Shown: one piece after another, positions 15,587 through 24,636 of the stretch
Numbering within the stretch: the stretch's first letter is position 1
Layout: each line of letters opens with the position of its first letter
DNA from: Pelistega ratti
GTDB taxonomy: Bacteria > Pseudomonadota > Gammaproteobacteria > Burkholderiales > Burkholderiaceae_B
Direction of reading: 5' to 3'
Length of the DNA stretch: 64,000 bases
NCBI RefSeq assembly: GCF_009833965.1
Contig: NZ_CP047165.1
Location: forward strand, 1,674,001-1,738,000
Position numbers and translations under genes: made by a program
The notes under the pieces: model-generated
Told to the model about the DNA's origin: nothing
The model's database searches: none
The model's input: only the letters and a program-made list of their open reading frames with translations

Positions 15587-16369
15587 ATGCGTTCATTATT
15601 CATAACTCTTGGCTTGGTGATGGGTTTCACCAGTATGGCTTTTGCAAACCAAGAAAGTAGAGAAATTAAAATTGGTACGGAATCGGCTTATGCCCCATTT
15701 GAGTACAAAAATGAAAAGGGTGAGTTAGTCGGATTTGATATTGATGTGGGTAATGCTATTTGTGAAAAATTAAACGCAAAATGCGTATGGGTAGAGCAAC
15801 CTTTTGAGTCGCTTTTACCGGGGTTACAAGCACGTAAATTTGATATTGTTCATGCGAGCTTGACGCATAATGCAGCCCGTGAGAAAGTGATTAATTTCTC
15901 TGAGAGTGTTTATGCAATTCCTACGCAGTTATTAGCTAAAAAAGGGAGTGGTCTTGAGCCAACGGTAGAGTCGCTTAAAGGTAAACGGGTCGGTGCTTTA
16001 CAAGGAAGTGCGCAAGAAGCGTATGCTAAACAAGTATGGGGTAAGAAAGGGGTAAAAATTGTTTCTTATACCGAGCAAGATCAAACCTTTATTGACCTAG
16101 GTGCAGGACGTATTGATGCGGCCATTCTGGAAAAACCAAATGGTTATGCTGGCTTACTCAGTAAACCAGAGGGTAAAGATTACGAATATGTGGGTGAGCC
16201 ACTTGTCCATCCTTTATTGGCCAATAAAATTGGATTGGGTTTTCGTAAACAGGATAAGCAATTAAAAGCAGAAGTCGATGAGGCAATTTTAGCTTTGCGC
16301 AAAGAAGGTGTTATTGCTCAGTTAGCTGAAAAATATTTCCAAAAAGATGAATTAGATTTGCTTGACTAA
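15587..16369 (+). CDS. Basic amino acid ABC transporter, periplasmic binding protein (copy 2)
   Basis: 260 residues, with signal peptide (about 1-20, AFA/NQ). It aligns end to end with copy 1; roughly four residues in five are identical, including FEYKNE.GELVGFDIDV, CVWVEQPFESL and SLKGKRVGALQGSAQEAYAKQ. The differences cluster in the signal peptide and in ligand-side segments such as IIHSGLTHNAM versus IVHASLTHNAA, which may alter affinity or preference. It has its own promoter and ribosome site (TGAGGT) and is the copy next to the permease genes. Confidence 0.93.
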   Translation: MRSLFITLGLVMGFTSMAFANQESREIKIGTESAYAPFEYKNEKGELVGFDIDVGNAICEKLNAKCVWVEQPFESLLPGLQARKFDIVHASLTHNAAREKVINFSESVYAIPTQLLAKKGSGLEPTVESLKGKRVGALQGSAQEAYAKQVWGKKGVKIVSYTEQDQTFIDLGAGRIDAAILEKPNGYAGLLSKPEGKDYEYVGEPLVHPLLANKIGLGFRKQDKQLKAEVDEAILALRKEGVIAQLAEKYFQKDELDLLD

Positions 16370-16528
16370 TCTATCAATAAGGTATAAAAAGCGATTATGA
16401 TCGTGATAGAATGAAGGGCTTATATTGAGAATATTTTTTGCTCTTCATTTCGATCATTTTAAATGAGGTGGTGTGATACATAACAAGTATGTATCGTGCT
16501 TTTTAAGAGTGTTATTTAAAAGGCGTTT

Positions 16529-17218
16529 ATGTTTTTAGACGGTTATGCCAATCAGGTCTTGACGGGAACGATAGAGACGATTAAGTTGGCTTTCTTTTCT
16601 TTATTAGTTGCTTTTGTTTTGGGGCTTTTAGCCGCAGCAGGCAAATTATTTGGTAATTGGTTTTTTAGAGTATGGGCACAGGTCTATACAACCGTTATCC
16701 GAAGTATTCCTGATTTGGTGTTGATGCTATTGGTATTTTTTGGGATTCAACAACTGCTTAATGCGTTTACAGATGCAATACAGATAGATCAGATTGATCT
16801 TGATCCTTTTGTAACAGGGATTCTAACGATTGGTTTTATTTATGGTGCTTATTTTGCAGAAACCTTCCGTGGGGCTTTTTTAGCAGTACCTAAAGGGCAG
16901 TTAGAAGCTGGAAAAGCCTATGGTCTGACCAAGTACCAAATTTTTATGCGTATTTTATTCCCACAGATGATGCGTTTTGCTTTGCCGGGGATTGGTAATA
17001 ATTGGTTGATTGTCTTAAAAGCAACGGCATTAGTCTCTATTATTGGGTTAGCGGATATTGTGTTGGTATCACAACAAGCTGGGCGAGCAACTGGGAAGAT
17101 GTTCTTTTTTATCCTTGTGGCAGGGGTTATTTATCTTATTCTAACAACACTATCTAATCTGGTATTGTGGTGGTTAGAGAAGAAGTATTCAGCAGGGGTT
17201 CGAGAGGCTAAATTATGA
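16529..17218 (+). CDS. Basic amino acid ABC transporter permease (HisQ/ArtQ type)
   Basis: 229 residues, an inner-membrane permease with about five membrane segments. The N-terminal block TGTIETIKLAFFSLLVAFVLGLL and the EAA loop LEAGKAYGLTKYQIFMRILFPQ (about 130-151) contact the ATPase. Its stop overlaps the start of the second permease by 4 bp. Together with the next two genes and the two binding proteins it forms an importer for lysine, arginine, ornithine or histidine. Confidence 0.93.
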   Translation: MFLDGYANQVLTGTIETIKLAFFSLLVAFVLGLLAAAGKLFGNWFFRVWAQVYTTVIRSIPDLVLMLLVFFGIQQLLNAFTDAIQIDQIDLDPFVTGILTIGFIYGAYFAETFRGAFLAVPKGQLEAGKAYGLTKYQIFMRILFPQMMRFALPGIGNNWLIVLKATALVSIIGLADIVLVSQQAGRATGKMFFFILVAGVIYLILTTLSNLVLWWLEKKYSAGVREAKL

Positions 17219-17949
17219 TCGAAGCTGTTGATAATTTTTTAATGATTTTAAATGACTACTGGAAACCCTTTATCTTTTGGGATGGTACAGAGTTCTCAGG
17301 GTTAGCGGTAACGCTATGGTTATTGGTTCTTTCGGTAAGTCTTGGCTTTGTGCTAGCCTTACCTTTATCGATTGCACGCGTTTCTAAAAACCGTTGGATG
17401 AGTGGTTCGGTTTGGTTATTTACCTATATCTTTCGGGGAACGCCACTTTATATCCAGATTTTGTTAATTTATAGCGGTATGATTAGTTTAGATTGGGTAA
17501 AAAATGAACCAATGCTAAACGATTTCTTCATGAGTGGTTATAATTGTGTCGTTTTAGCCTTAATGTTAAATACATTAGCTTATACGATTGAGATTTTTGC
17601 AGGTTATATCAAATCCACTAATCACGGAGAAGTAGAAGCGGCTTATGCCTTTGGTATGAGTAAAGCAAAGGTTTATCGCCGAATTATTTTACCTTCTGCT
17701 TTACGTCGAGCCATTCCTGCGTATAGTAATGAAGTGATTTTGATGTTGCATTCTACGTCATTGGCGTTTACTGCAACAGTGCCTGATATTTTAAAAGTCG
17801 CTCGTGATGCTAACTCAGAAACCTATCTGACATTTACCTCTTATGGTACAGCTGCACTGATTTATATGGTGATGTCATTTATTATTGTGGCAATATTTAG
17901 AATGATTGAGCGTAGAGCGCTTGCTTTTTTAGCCTACGAAAAGAAATAG
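17215..17949 (+). CDS. Basic amino acid ABC transporter permease (HisM/ArtM type)
   Basis: 244 residues, the partner permease. An aromatic N-terminus (YWKPFIFWDG) precedes the first membrane segment. The EAA loop is VEAAYAFGMSKAKVYRRIILPSALR (about 140-164), and YIFRGTPLYIQ is the usual permease motif. A 4-bp ATGA overlap with the upstream permease supports coupled translation, and the ATPase starts 7 bp after the stop. Confidence 0.93.
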   Translation: MIEAVDNFLMILNDYWKPFIFWDGTEFSGLAVTLWLLVLSVSLGFVLALPLSIARVSKNRWMSGSVWLFTYIFRGTPLYIQILLIYSGMISLDWVKNEPMLNDFFMSGYNCVVLALMLNTLAYTIEIFAGYIKSTNHGEVEAAYAFGMSKAKVYRRIILPSALRRAIPAYSNEVILMLHSTSLAFTATVPDILKVARDANSETYLTFTSYGTAALIYMVMSFIIVAIFRMIERRALAFLAYEKK

Positions 17950-17956
17950 GAAGATT

Positions 17957-18724
17957 ATGTTTAAATTAGATATAAAAGATATTCATAAATCATATGGTGA
18001 AAATGAGGTACTTAAAGGCGTATCTTTACAAGCCAAAGCAGGGGATGTGATTGCGATTATTGGTTCAAGTGGATCAGGCAAAAGTACCTTTTTACGCTGC
18101 ATTAACTTCCTTGAGTTCCCCAATAGTGGTTCTATTTCGCTGATGGGTGAAACAGTAGAGATTATTAAAGATAAACGGGGTAATGGCCGTGTACGAGATG
18201 AGAAAAAATTACAATCTTTCCGTACCAAATTAGCCATGGTGTTTCAGCATTTTAATTTATGGGCACATATGACAGCCCTAGAAAATATTATTGAAGCCCC
18301 TATTCATGTTTTGGGGTTGAGTAAAGAAGAAGCGATTAAACGGGCGCGTCATTATCTTCAAAAAGTGGGTTTGCCAGAAGCGGTAGAGCACCAGTATCCC
18401 TCACAAATGTCGGGTGGTCAGCAACAGCGTGTAGCCATTGCACGTGCATTGGCGATGGAGCCTGAAGTGATGTTGTTTGATGAACCTACCTCAGCATTAG
18501 ACCCTGAATTGGTTGGTGAGGTCTTAAAAGTGATGCAACAATTGGCAGAAGAAGGGCGAACGATGATTGTGGTAACGCATGAAATGGGGTTTGCACGTAA
18601 TTTGGCAACACAGGTGATGTTCTTACATAAAGGTTGTGTAGAAGAACAAGGTACACCGGATGAGGTCTTTAATCATACGAAAAGCCCTCGTCTTCAACAG
18701 TTCTTATCAGGTAATTTAAAATAA
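17957..18724 (+). CDS. Basic amino acid ABC transporter ATP-binding protein (HisP type)
   Basis: 255 residues, close to HisP. Walker A GSSGSGKST is at 36-44, the Q-loop in FQHFNLW, the signature SGGQQQRVAIARAL and Walker B VMLFDEPTSALDP, with the switch His in VVTHEMGFAR. The insertion VEIIKDKRGNGRVRDEKKL between Walker A and the Q-loop is characteristic of the polar amino acid ATPases. It is preceded by AGGAAG and followed without a gap by the TauE-like gene. Confidence 0.95.
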   Translation: MFKLDIKDIHKSYGENEVLKGVSLQAKAGDVIAIIGSSGSGKSTFLRCINFLEFPNSGSISLMGETVEIIKDKRGNGRVRDEKKLQSFRTKLAMVFQHFNLWAHMTALENIIEAPIHVLGLSKEEAIKRARHYLQKVGLPEAVEHQYPSQMSGGQQQRVAIARALAMEPEVMLFDEPTSALDPELVGEVLKVMQQLAEEGRTMIVVTHEMGFARNLATQVMFLHKGCVEEQGTPDEVFNHTKSPRLQQFLSGNLK

Positions 18725-19552
18725 ATGACACTAGCGACTGCCCTCTTTTTATTACTTCTAGGGTGTTTTAGTGGCTTTCTAGCTGGTTTATTGGGGGTTG
18801 GTGGAGGAATGACGATCGTTCCTTTCCTTACCCTGATTTTTGGTATCTATCAATTAGTACCTAGTGAGTATGTCGTGCATTCTGCTATTGCGACAGCAAT
18901 GGCAACGATTGTATTCACTTCTTTGTCCAGTATGCAAGCGCACCACCGTATGGGAGGGGTCATTTGGCGAATTGTTCTACAAATAACACCGGGGATTATA
19001 CTGGGCGGTTTTTTATCGGGTACGCTGATTTTCCAGTGGCTTAATATGGCATGGTTGTCATTTGTATTTGCTTTATTTGTTTTTTATTCTGCCTACAATA
19101 TGTTGATGAATAAAAAGCCTAAACCTAGTCGCCAATTACCCGGTTGGTTAGGTATGACGGGGGTCGGTGTAGTGATTGGGGCTGTTTCTGGGCTTGTAGG
19201 GGCTGGTGGTGGATTTATGTCTGTGCCTTTTATGGTCTGGTCTAATGTTCCTCTCAAAAAAGCGGTTTCTACTTCGGCGGCTATTGGTTTTCCGATTGCT
19301 GTTGCCAATAGTTTTGCCTATATTGTCGGTGGGTGGAATACCTTAGGTGAGCATGACGGTATGATTGGATATCTGTACTGGCCAGCCCTTTTGCTTTTAA
19401 TCTCTATGAGTATGCTATTTGCACCATTAGGTGCAAAATATGCGCAGATATTGCCCGTTGATAAGCTCAAAAAGATTTTTGCTTTATTACTTTTTGTGAT
19501 TGCGTCTATGATGATGCATAAGGCATTAGAGGCTTTCGGTTTAATCGGCTAA
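18725..19552 (+). CDS. TauE/SafE family sulfite or anion exporter
   Basis: 275 residues with about eight membrane segments in two repeats. The family motif GLLGVGGGMTIVPFL occurs near 20-34, and its second copy GLVGAGGGFMSVPFMV near 158-173. The ATG directly follows the stop of the ABC ATPase gene, so it is the last gene of that operon, although a functional link with amino acid uptake is not obvious. Substrates of the family include sulfite, sulfoacetate and other organic anions. The substrate here cannot be read from the sequence. Confidence 0.9.
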   Translation: MTLATALFLLLLGCFSGFLAGLLGVGGGMTIVPFLTLIFGIYQLVPSEYVVHSAIATAMATIVFTSLSSMQAHHRMGGVIWRIVLQITPGIILGGFLSGTLIFQWLNMAWLSFVFALFVFYSAYNMLMNKKPKPSRQLPGWLGMTGVGVVIGAVSGLVGAGGGFMSVPFMVWSNVPLKKAVSTSAAIGFPIAVANSFAYIVGGWNTLGEHDGMIGYLYWPALLLLISMSMLFAPLGAKYAQILPVDKLKKIFALLLFVIASMMMHKALEAFGLIG

Positions 19553-19559
19553 TATAAGA

Positions 19560-19587
19560 AAGGCATGGAGAGGATTCCATGCCTTTT
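19560..19587. terminator. Bidirectional terminator
   Basis: The 10-bp perfect stem AAGGCATGGA / TCCATGCCTT has a 6-nt loop. A T-rich tail is present in the minus direction and a short one in the plus direction. It lies between the convergent TauE-like gene and creA. Confidence 0.85.
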
Positions 19588-19664
19588 GTGTATCATGATA
19601 ATTTAATGATTTAGGCTAAAAATAAACAGCCTACTATATAGGCAAAAATATCAATACAAGCTAC

Positions 19665-20165
19665 TTATTTTTTATTAAAAATCACCAAAGGCTCTTCGCC
19701 ATTCCATGGCATTAAAGGAACGGTTGAAAGGCTATTATAGGGAGAGCCATCAATAATTTTTTCACTTAATACAAGATAAATAATGGCATTATTTTCTATA
19801 TCGGTGAGACGGGTAATATTAAGATCTTTGAATAAGAAACTCATTTTTTGTGTAAAGACTTTTTCCTTTTTAGGCGGAATACCCTTTGTTGATTTAAGAG
19901 GGCCTACTTGATGGCAAGAAAGGGCAAAGCGAGAAGGATTTTCGGCAACCCCTAATGCCCCTGAAATTCCACCTGTTTTGGCATAAGATAGATGACAAAC
20001 AATACCGTCAATATCAGGGTCTTTAAAGGCTTTGACACATACCTTATCATTATTAACAACACGCCAAGTGGTACTAACGCAAGCAAGCTCTTCCTGTGCT
20101 TGTGCTGTTTGAAAAGGACTTAAAAATAAAGTGAGTAAAAAGAACAAAGTGAGGTATTTTTTCAT
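19665..20165 (-). CDS. creA: CreA family periplasmic protein
   Basis: 166 residues. A signal peptide covers about 1-23 (AQA/QE). The CreA core is clear: STTWRVVNNDKVCVKAFKDPDIDGIVCHLSYAKTGG, then FALSCHQVGPL, with conserved cysteines that may form a disulfide pair. The E. coli homologue has no established function. The gene is a single transcription unit, convergent with the TauE-like gene and divergent from hslR. Confidence 0.92.
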   Translation of the reverse strand: MKKYLTLFFLLTLFLSPFQTAQAQEELACVSTTWRVVNNDKVCVKAFKDPDIDGIVCHLSYAKTGGISGALGVAENPSRFALSCHQVGPLKSTKGIPPKKEKVFTQKMSFLFKDLNITRLTDIENNAIIYLVLSEKIIDGSPYNSLSTVPLMPWNGEEPLVIFNKK

Positions 20166-20332
20166 AGCAAATCCTAAGCGATAGAGATAGTCCTTTTATT
20201 ATAGCGTAAGGTGTTGTTTGGTATAGGCTTTTTGAGTAACCCCCTGACTTTGCTAGTCTTAGCGTAGTGAATTAGGTACAATGAAGCAATGATGATAAAA
20301 ATTATCGTAAGAGTATCTGAAAAGACAGTAAG

Positions 20333-20725
20333 ATGAGTACCTTAGAAAAACTACGCATTGATAAATGGTTATGGGCGGCACGATTTTATAAAACACGTTC
20401 GTTAGCCGCAGATGAAATCGGTAAAGGTCGAGTATTGATTAACGGACAATTATGTAAGCCTGCTCGAGAAGTGAAAGTAGGCGATAGTGTTATCATTCGA
20501 CAAACGCAAATGGAACGTGAGGTAGAAGTAAAAGCCTTGAGTAGTGTTAGAGGGCCTGCACCTGTTGCCCAAACACTTTATGAAGAAACGGCTGAAAGTA
20601 TTACCAAGCGAGAAGCCGAGCGAGAGCGCCGCCGTTTTGTCTATGAACCAGCTGATGACTACACCAAAGGGCGACCCACCAAAAAAGATCGCCGAGAGTT
20701 AGAACATTGGCGTAGGGTATTTTAA
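20333..20725 (+). CDS. hslR: S4-domain RNA-binding heat shock protein Hsp15
   Basis: 130 residues, the expected length. The S4 domain occupies about 7-70: LRIDKWLWAARFYKTRSLA, GRVLINGQLCKPAREVKVGD. The C-terminal tail is basic (KREAERERRRFVYEPADDYTKGRPTKKDRRELEHWR). Hsp15 binds 50S subunits carrying a stalled peptidyl-tRNA and helps recycle them. ATG 20333 is preceded by a weak ribosome site. Confidence 0.93.
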   Translation: MSTLEKLRIDKWLWAARFYKTRSLAADEIGKGRVLINGQLCKPAREVKVGDSVIIRQTQMEREVEVKALSSVRGPAPVAQTLYEETAESITKREAERERRRFVYEPADDYTKGRPTKKDRRELEHWRRVF

Positions 20726-20769
20726 TACTTATTATCGATAGATTCTGATGTCATAAGAGGAATATATTT

Positions 20770-21201
20770 ATGCGTACATTGCGTTTTTCAGCAGCCCCTA
20801 CCGTTTTTTTATTTATCGCGTTGCCTGCTATATTGGGTATATTGGTGATGGTGGTATTGTCGATGTATTACGGGATAACAAAAGGGGGATTAACGTCTCT
20901 TGAATGGTATATTAGTCTATTAGTGCTATTACATAGCTTTGGTATGTATGCTGTGCCTTTTTTAGTATTGGGGATTATCACTGTCTTTTTATTGGATAGG
21001 GGATTAGGTTCAACAGGGGTACTCTTACTGAGTGTGATATCGGCGGTTATTCTTGCGGTATGGAATATTATTATTAGTGATGAGGTTGTACCTATTGTAT
21101 TGGTGTTGTTGTTAGGATTTATTGGTGTGTATTGCCTATTACTATGGGCATCTGTACCGATAGAAGAGCGTAAAGTCCCTAAACTCTTTTCTTATGATTG
21201 A
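20770..21201 (+). CDS. Hypothetical four-helix membrane protein
   Basis: 143 residues, not recognised. Four hydrophobic segments (about 10-33, 46-72, 78-98, 104-127) with short polar loops suggest a small inner-membrane protein. RBS AGAGGAA precedes the ATG. It lies 44 bp after hslR and before a strong terminator, so it could share the hslR transcript. No catalytic motif was seen. Confidence 0.7.
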   Translation: MRTLRFSAAPTVFLFIALPAILGILVMVVLSMYYGITKGGLTSLEWYISLLVLLHSFGMYAVPFLVLGIITVFLLDRGLGSTGVLLLSVISAVILAVWNIIISDEVVPIVLVLLLGFIGVYCLLLWASVPIEERKVPKLFSYD

Positions 21202-21206
21202 TTTTT

Positions 21207-21239
21207 AAACCTAGGATTTTCCCTAGGTTTTGTTTTTTT
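21207..21239 (+). terminator. Intrinsic terminator
   Basis: The perfect 9-bp stem AAACCTAGG / CCTAGGTTT has a 6-nt loop and is followed by TG and T7. A second small hairpin (ACCCTTT/AAAGGGT, 21241-21256) comes right after it. Confidence 0.9.
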
Positions 21240-21352
21240 GACCCTTTTTAAAGGGTTTTCCCTCTTATGATAAAAAGTGCTTTATTTATATAATATTTGT
21301 CAATCTTTTATAAATATACGATATTTTCCTCTGGAAAAGGAGAGTTTACCTT

Positions 21353-22735
21353 ATGGAATCTTTAAATGAGTTTATTGCGAATATTGGGGGCTTAGTCTGG
21401 GGCCCCTATATGCTAACGTTTTTGGTGGGTACGGGAGTATATCTCACCCTACGATTAGCTTTTTTACAGGTGCGTATGTTGCCTTTTGCCTTAAAACAGG
21501 CATTTAGTAAACATCCTAATACAGATAATCATGAGGGGGATATTTCACATTTTGGTGCCTTGATGACGGCATTATCAGCGACAATTGGTACAGGTAATAT
21601 TGCTGGTGTAGCGACAGCGGTGGTGCTAGGTGGTGCTGGTGCGGTATTCTGGATGTGGGTGAGTGCTTTTTTTGGTATGGCGACCAAATATGCAGAAGGT
21701 ATTTTGGCAGTTAAGTATCGTGTAACCAATAGCAAAGGTGAAATGAGTGGTGGCCCGATGTATTACCTTGAGAGAGGGTGTAATCTTAAATGGTTAGCCA
21801 TTCTTTTTGCACTTTTTGGGACGATTGCTTCTTTTGGTATTGGTAGTTCAGTACAGTCGAACTCTGTCGCTGCCTCTTTACAAACCAGTTTAGATATTGA
21901 TACATGGAAAACGGGTATTGTGCTCACCATTTTTACGGGTTTAGTAATTTTAGGTGGTATTAAAGGCATCTCTCGTGCAGCATCTATTATTGTTCCCTTT
22001 ATGGCAATTGTCTATGTGGCTGGTGGTATTGTTGTTATGTTTTATCATGCGGACTTAGTGATTCCTGCCATTGAAAAAATTCTGTCAGAAGCCTTTACAG
22101 GGTCTGCGGCATTAGGTGGTGCTGTTGGTTTAGCCATTCGATACGGTGTTGCACGAGGGGTATTCTCTAATGAAGCGGGGATGGGTTCGGCACCGATTGC
22201 AGCAGCCGCGGCTAAAACAGATCACCCTGCTCGTCAGGCTTTTGTATCCATGACCGCAACATTCCTTGATACGATGGTAGTATGTGCGATCACAGGGATT
22301 ACGATAGTCATTGGTTTATTAACAATACCTGAGGGAACAATTGCTGCAGGTACAACAGGAGCATCTCTAACGGTGCAAACGTTTGACTATTTATTACCCG
22401 GGGTGGGTGGTTCATTAGTAACCTTTGGTTTGATCTTCTTTGCCTATTCTACTATTCTGGGTTGGTGTTACTATGGTGAGAAGTGTGCTGGCTATGTATT
22501 TGGTGATAAATCAGTACCCGTTTATCGTGTTATCTATGTACTAACCGTTTTATTAGGTACATTAGAATTCCAAGGTGATGCCAAATCAACAACAGAGATT
22601 GTATGGGGGTTATCAGATGTATTTAATGGTCTAATGGCAATTCCTAATCTCATTGGTTTAGTCTTATTGTCAGGTGTGGTCGTGAAAGAAACAAAAGATT
22701 TCCTTGAGAAACGCCGTAAAGGTGAATTACCTTAA
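21353..22735 (+). CDS. Sodium:alanine/glycine symporter (AGCS family)
   Basis: 460 residues with about ten membrane segments. The AGCS signature is visible: ALSATIGTGNIAGVATAVVLGGAGAVFWMW (about 67-96), GGPMYYLERG and GVARGVFSNEAGMGSAPIAAAAAKTDHPARQ (about 263-293). It imports small neutral amino acids with Na+. A single-gene unit with RBS AAAGGAG and a hairpin terminator after it. It sits near sstT, another sodium-driven amino acid carrier. Confidence 0.94.
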   Translation: MESLNEFIANIGGLVWGPYMLTFLVGTGVYLTLRLAFLQVRMLPFALKQAFSKHPNTDNHEGDISHFGALMTALSATIGTGNIAGVATAVVLGGAGAVFWMWVSAFFGMATKYAEGILAVKYRVTNSKGEMSGGPMYYLERGCNLKWLAILFALFGTIASFGIGSSVQSNSVAASLQTSLDIDTWKTGIVLTIFTGLVILGGIKGISRAASIIVPFMAIVYVAGGIVVMFYHADLVIPAIEKILSEAFTGSAALGGAVGLAIRYGVARGVFSNEAGMGSAPIAAAAAKTDHPARQAFVSMTATFLDTMVVCAITGITIVIGLLTIPEGTIAAGTTGASLTVQTFDYLLPGVGGSLVTFGLIFFAYSTILGWCYYGEKCAGYVFGDKSVPVYRVIYVLTVLLGTLEFQGDAKSTTEIVWGLSDVFNGLMAIPNLIGLVLLSGVVVKETKDFLEKRRKGELP

Positions 22736-22759
22736 TCCAGTTTAGTAATTAAACAAATT

Positions 22760-22789
22760 ATCGGGTTAAAGCAAGGTTTTTAACCCGAT
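22760..22789 (+). terminator. Intrinsic terminator
   Basis: The stem ATCGGGTTA / TAACCCGAT is extended inward by A/T pairs and followed by TTACTT. It ends the AGCS gene. Confidence 0.75.
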
Positions 22790-22999
22790 TTACTTATCTT
22801 GTTAGGTCGAATTTGAGGTTGTACAGGGCTGATAACGTTGTGTTGTACTCAAAAATAGTGTATTGGGTAAATAATTGATAGATATTACTTTTAGCATCAT
22901 AAAAGATAAATCGCTTGCTTTTACGCAATAGGATGGATAAGTTTATTACAGAAAAAAGATAAAACAGACAAAGCAGATTGGTTATTCAATGGTAGAATC

Positions 23000-23028
23000 T
23001 TGACAGTTAATATTAATACTCATTATTA
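23000..23028 (+). promoter_or_regulatory. Candidate promoter of sstT
   Basis: Perfect TTGACA at 23000-23005, 17-bp spacer, then a poor -10 TTATTA at 23023-23028, 48 bp before the ATG. Confidence 0.4.
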
Positions 23029-23075
23029 ACAACATATATTTTTAATTAGGGTCTTTATATAGGGAAAGTATCCAA

Positions 23076-24287
23076 ATGAGTTTTTTAAAGAAATTTTTTT
23101 CAGGTAATCTTGTTCTACAAATTATTAGTGCCTTAATTTTAGGAACAGTATTAGCACTTATCTCACCAGAGTTAGGCTTAAAAGCTGGTTTTTTAGGTGA
23201 ACTTTTTGTAAAAGCCTTACAATCAGTTGCACCTATTTTGGTCTTTGTATTGGTGATTGCGGCTATTGCTCGTCAAAATATAGGTGCGGCATCCAATATG
23301 AAATCGATTATTATCCTTTATCTAGTGGGGACATTTGCCGCATCAGCAATAGCGGTATTGGCAAGTTTTATGTTTCCAACTGAATTAACATTACCTAAGG
23401 ATAAGATTGTAGTAAGTGCACCTGCTGAGATTACCTCTGTATTAAAAACAGTTGTTTTAAATATGGCAGATAATCCTGTTAATGCCTTAGTATCGGCTAA
23501 TTATCTCGGTATTTTGACATGGGCAGTGATGATTGGTATTGCTTTGCGTGTTGCTTTGCCAGAAACCAAAACAGTTGTTGTCGATTTTTCTGATGCTATT
23601 ACTAAGGTGGTTCAATGGGTGATTCGTTTAGCACCTTTTGGGGTATTTGGTATTATTGCTTCTGTTGTGGCAAAAACAGGGATTGATGGGTTCAAGAGTT
23701 ATATACAGTTACTCTTTGTTTTAGTAGGGACTATGCTTTTTGTGGCACTGGTGGTTAACCCTATTATTGTATGGTTTAAAATTCGCCGTAATCCGTACCC
23801 ATTAGTTTTCACTTGCCTAAGAGAAAGTGGGGTAATGGCATTCTTTACACGTAGCTCTGCGGCTAATATTCCAGTAAATATGATGCTCTCTAAAAAGTTA
23901 GGATTAAGAGAAGATTTTTATACGGTATCTATTCCTATTGGGGCAACCATTAATATGGCAGGGGCTGCTATTACCATTGCCGTATTAACTTTGGCGGCAG
24001 TTTATACAATTGGTATTCAAATTGATGTAGGTACAGCCCTAATGCTTAGTCTTTTAGCAACGATTGCTGCTTGCGGGGCATCAGGTGTACCGGGTGGATC
24101 ATTATTGCTTATTCCTATGGCGGCAAGTCTTTTTAGTATTCCTAATGAATATGCTTCGCAAATTGTAGCGATTGGTTATATTATTGCTGTCATTCAAGAT
24201 TCTTGCGAAACAGCCTTAAACTCTTCAACAGATGTGTTATTTACCGCTGCGGTTGATATTGCTGAACGTGAACGTGCCGGTGTGTAA
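23076..24287 (+). CDS. sstT: Serine/threonine:sodium symporter SstT
   Basis: 403 residues, the usual SstT length. It belongs to the dicarboxylate/amino acid:cation symporter family: [20 protein letters not shown] and [16 protein letters not shown] hold the substrate and sodium residues, then [17 protein letters not shown] and [20 protein letters not shown] close the transport core. It takes up serine and threonine with Na+ across the inner membrane. A strong terminator follows at 24329-24367. Confidence 0.95.
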   Translation: MSFLKKFFSGNLVLQIISALILGTVLALISPELGLKAGFLGELFVKALQSVAPILVFVLVIAAIARQNIGAASNMKSIIILYLVGTFAASAIAVLASFMFPTELTLPKDKIVVSAPAEITSVLKTVVLNMADNPVNALVSANYLGILTWAVMIGIALRVALPETKTVVVDFSDAITKVVQWVIRLAPFGVFGIIASVVAKTGIDGFKSYIQLLFVLVGTMLFVALVVNPIIVWFKIRRNPYPLVFTCLRESGVMAFFTRSSAANIPVNMMLSKKLGLREDFYTVSIPIGATINMAGAAITIAVLTLAAVYTIGIQIDVGTALMLSLLATIAACGASGVPGGSLLLIPMAASLFSIPNEYASQIVAIGYIIAVIQDSCETALNSSTDVLFTAAVDIAERERAGV

Positions 24288-24328
24288 TTAATGTAAAAAA
24301 GGTATTACGTATCCTTTTTCTGATGATT

Positions 24329-24367
24329 AAAAACCGTTTAATCTTGATAGGTTAAGCGGTTTTTTTA
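24329..24367 (+). terminator. Intrinsic terminator after sstT
   Basis: An AAAACCG-TTAA arm (24329-24341) pairs with TTAA-CGGTTTT (24352-24366) with one mismatch, followed by T7. A weaker hairpin, AAAAAGG...CCTTTTT, lies just before it at about 24294-24318. Confidence 0.85.
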
Positions 24368-24385
24368 TAGATAATAAGTAGTAAA

Positions 24386-24554
24386 GATAGTTTATTTATC
24401 ATTATAAATTTTTGTAAAAAGCATGGAGAAATAATGATTAAGCAAGCGAGTTTTCTGTAGCGAAGCCAAAGAACTGTTTGAGCGACTTAATATTATTTGC
24501 AGTGTTTTAATCTATGTATTCTCACTATAGATAGTTTATTTATCGTTATAAATT
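24386..24554. repeat. Pair of 25-bp direct repeats flanking about 119 bp
   Basis: The two 25-mers start GATAGTTTATTTATC and differ at one position (A or G at base 16). They bracket the repeat-like stretch at 24421-24486. This may be a small non-autonomous element or a recombination footprint. Confidence 0.65.
24421..24486 (+). repeat. Dispersed repeat, copy A
   Basis: Contains CATGGA, TGATT, AAGCGAGTTTT, GCGAAG and ACTG in the same order as the reverse complement of 37325-37386. Non-coding on both strands. Confidence 0.5.
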
Positions 24555-24636
24555 ATGATAAGAAAAAGTACAATACATAAAAAAGGGACTATGATTAAGT
24601 CCCTATAAGATATTCTTTAAGAAAACAATATGATTG

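Larger units (their letters stand above)
22736..23075. other. Intergenic region between the AGCS symporter gene and sstT
   Basis: It contains the terminator at 22760-22789 and a promoter-like pair before sstT. No ORF or known RNA is seen in the remaining approximately 200 bp. Confidence 0.6.
24288..24636. other. Intergenic region with a direct repeat and a dispersed-repeat copy
   Basis: Downstream of the sstT terminator lie two 25-bp direct repeats (24386-24410, 24530-24554). Between them is a stretch (24421-24486) that resembles 37325-37386 in reverse orientation. No ORF is supported. Confidence 0.6.
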
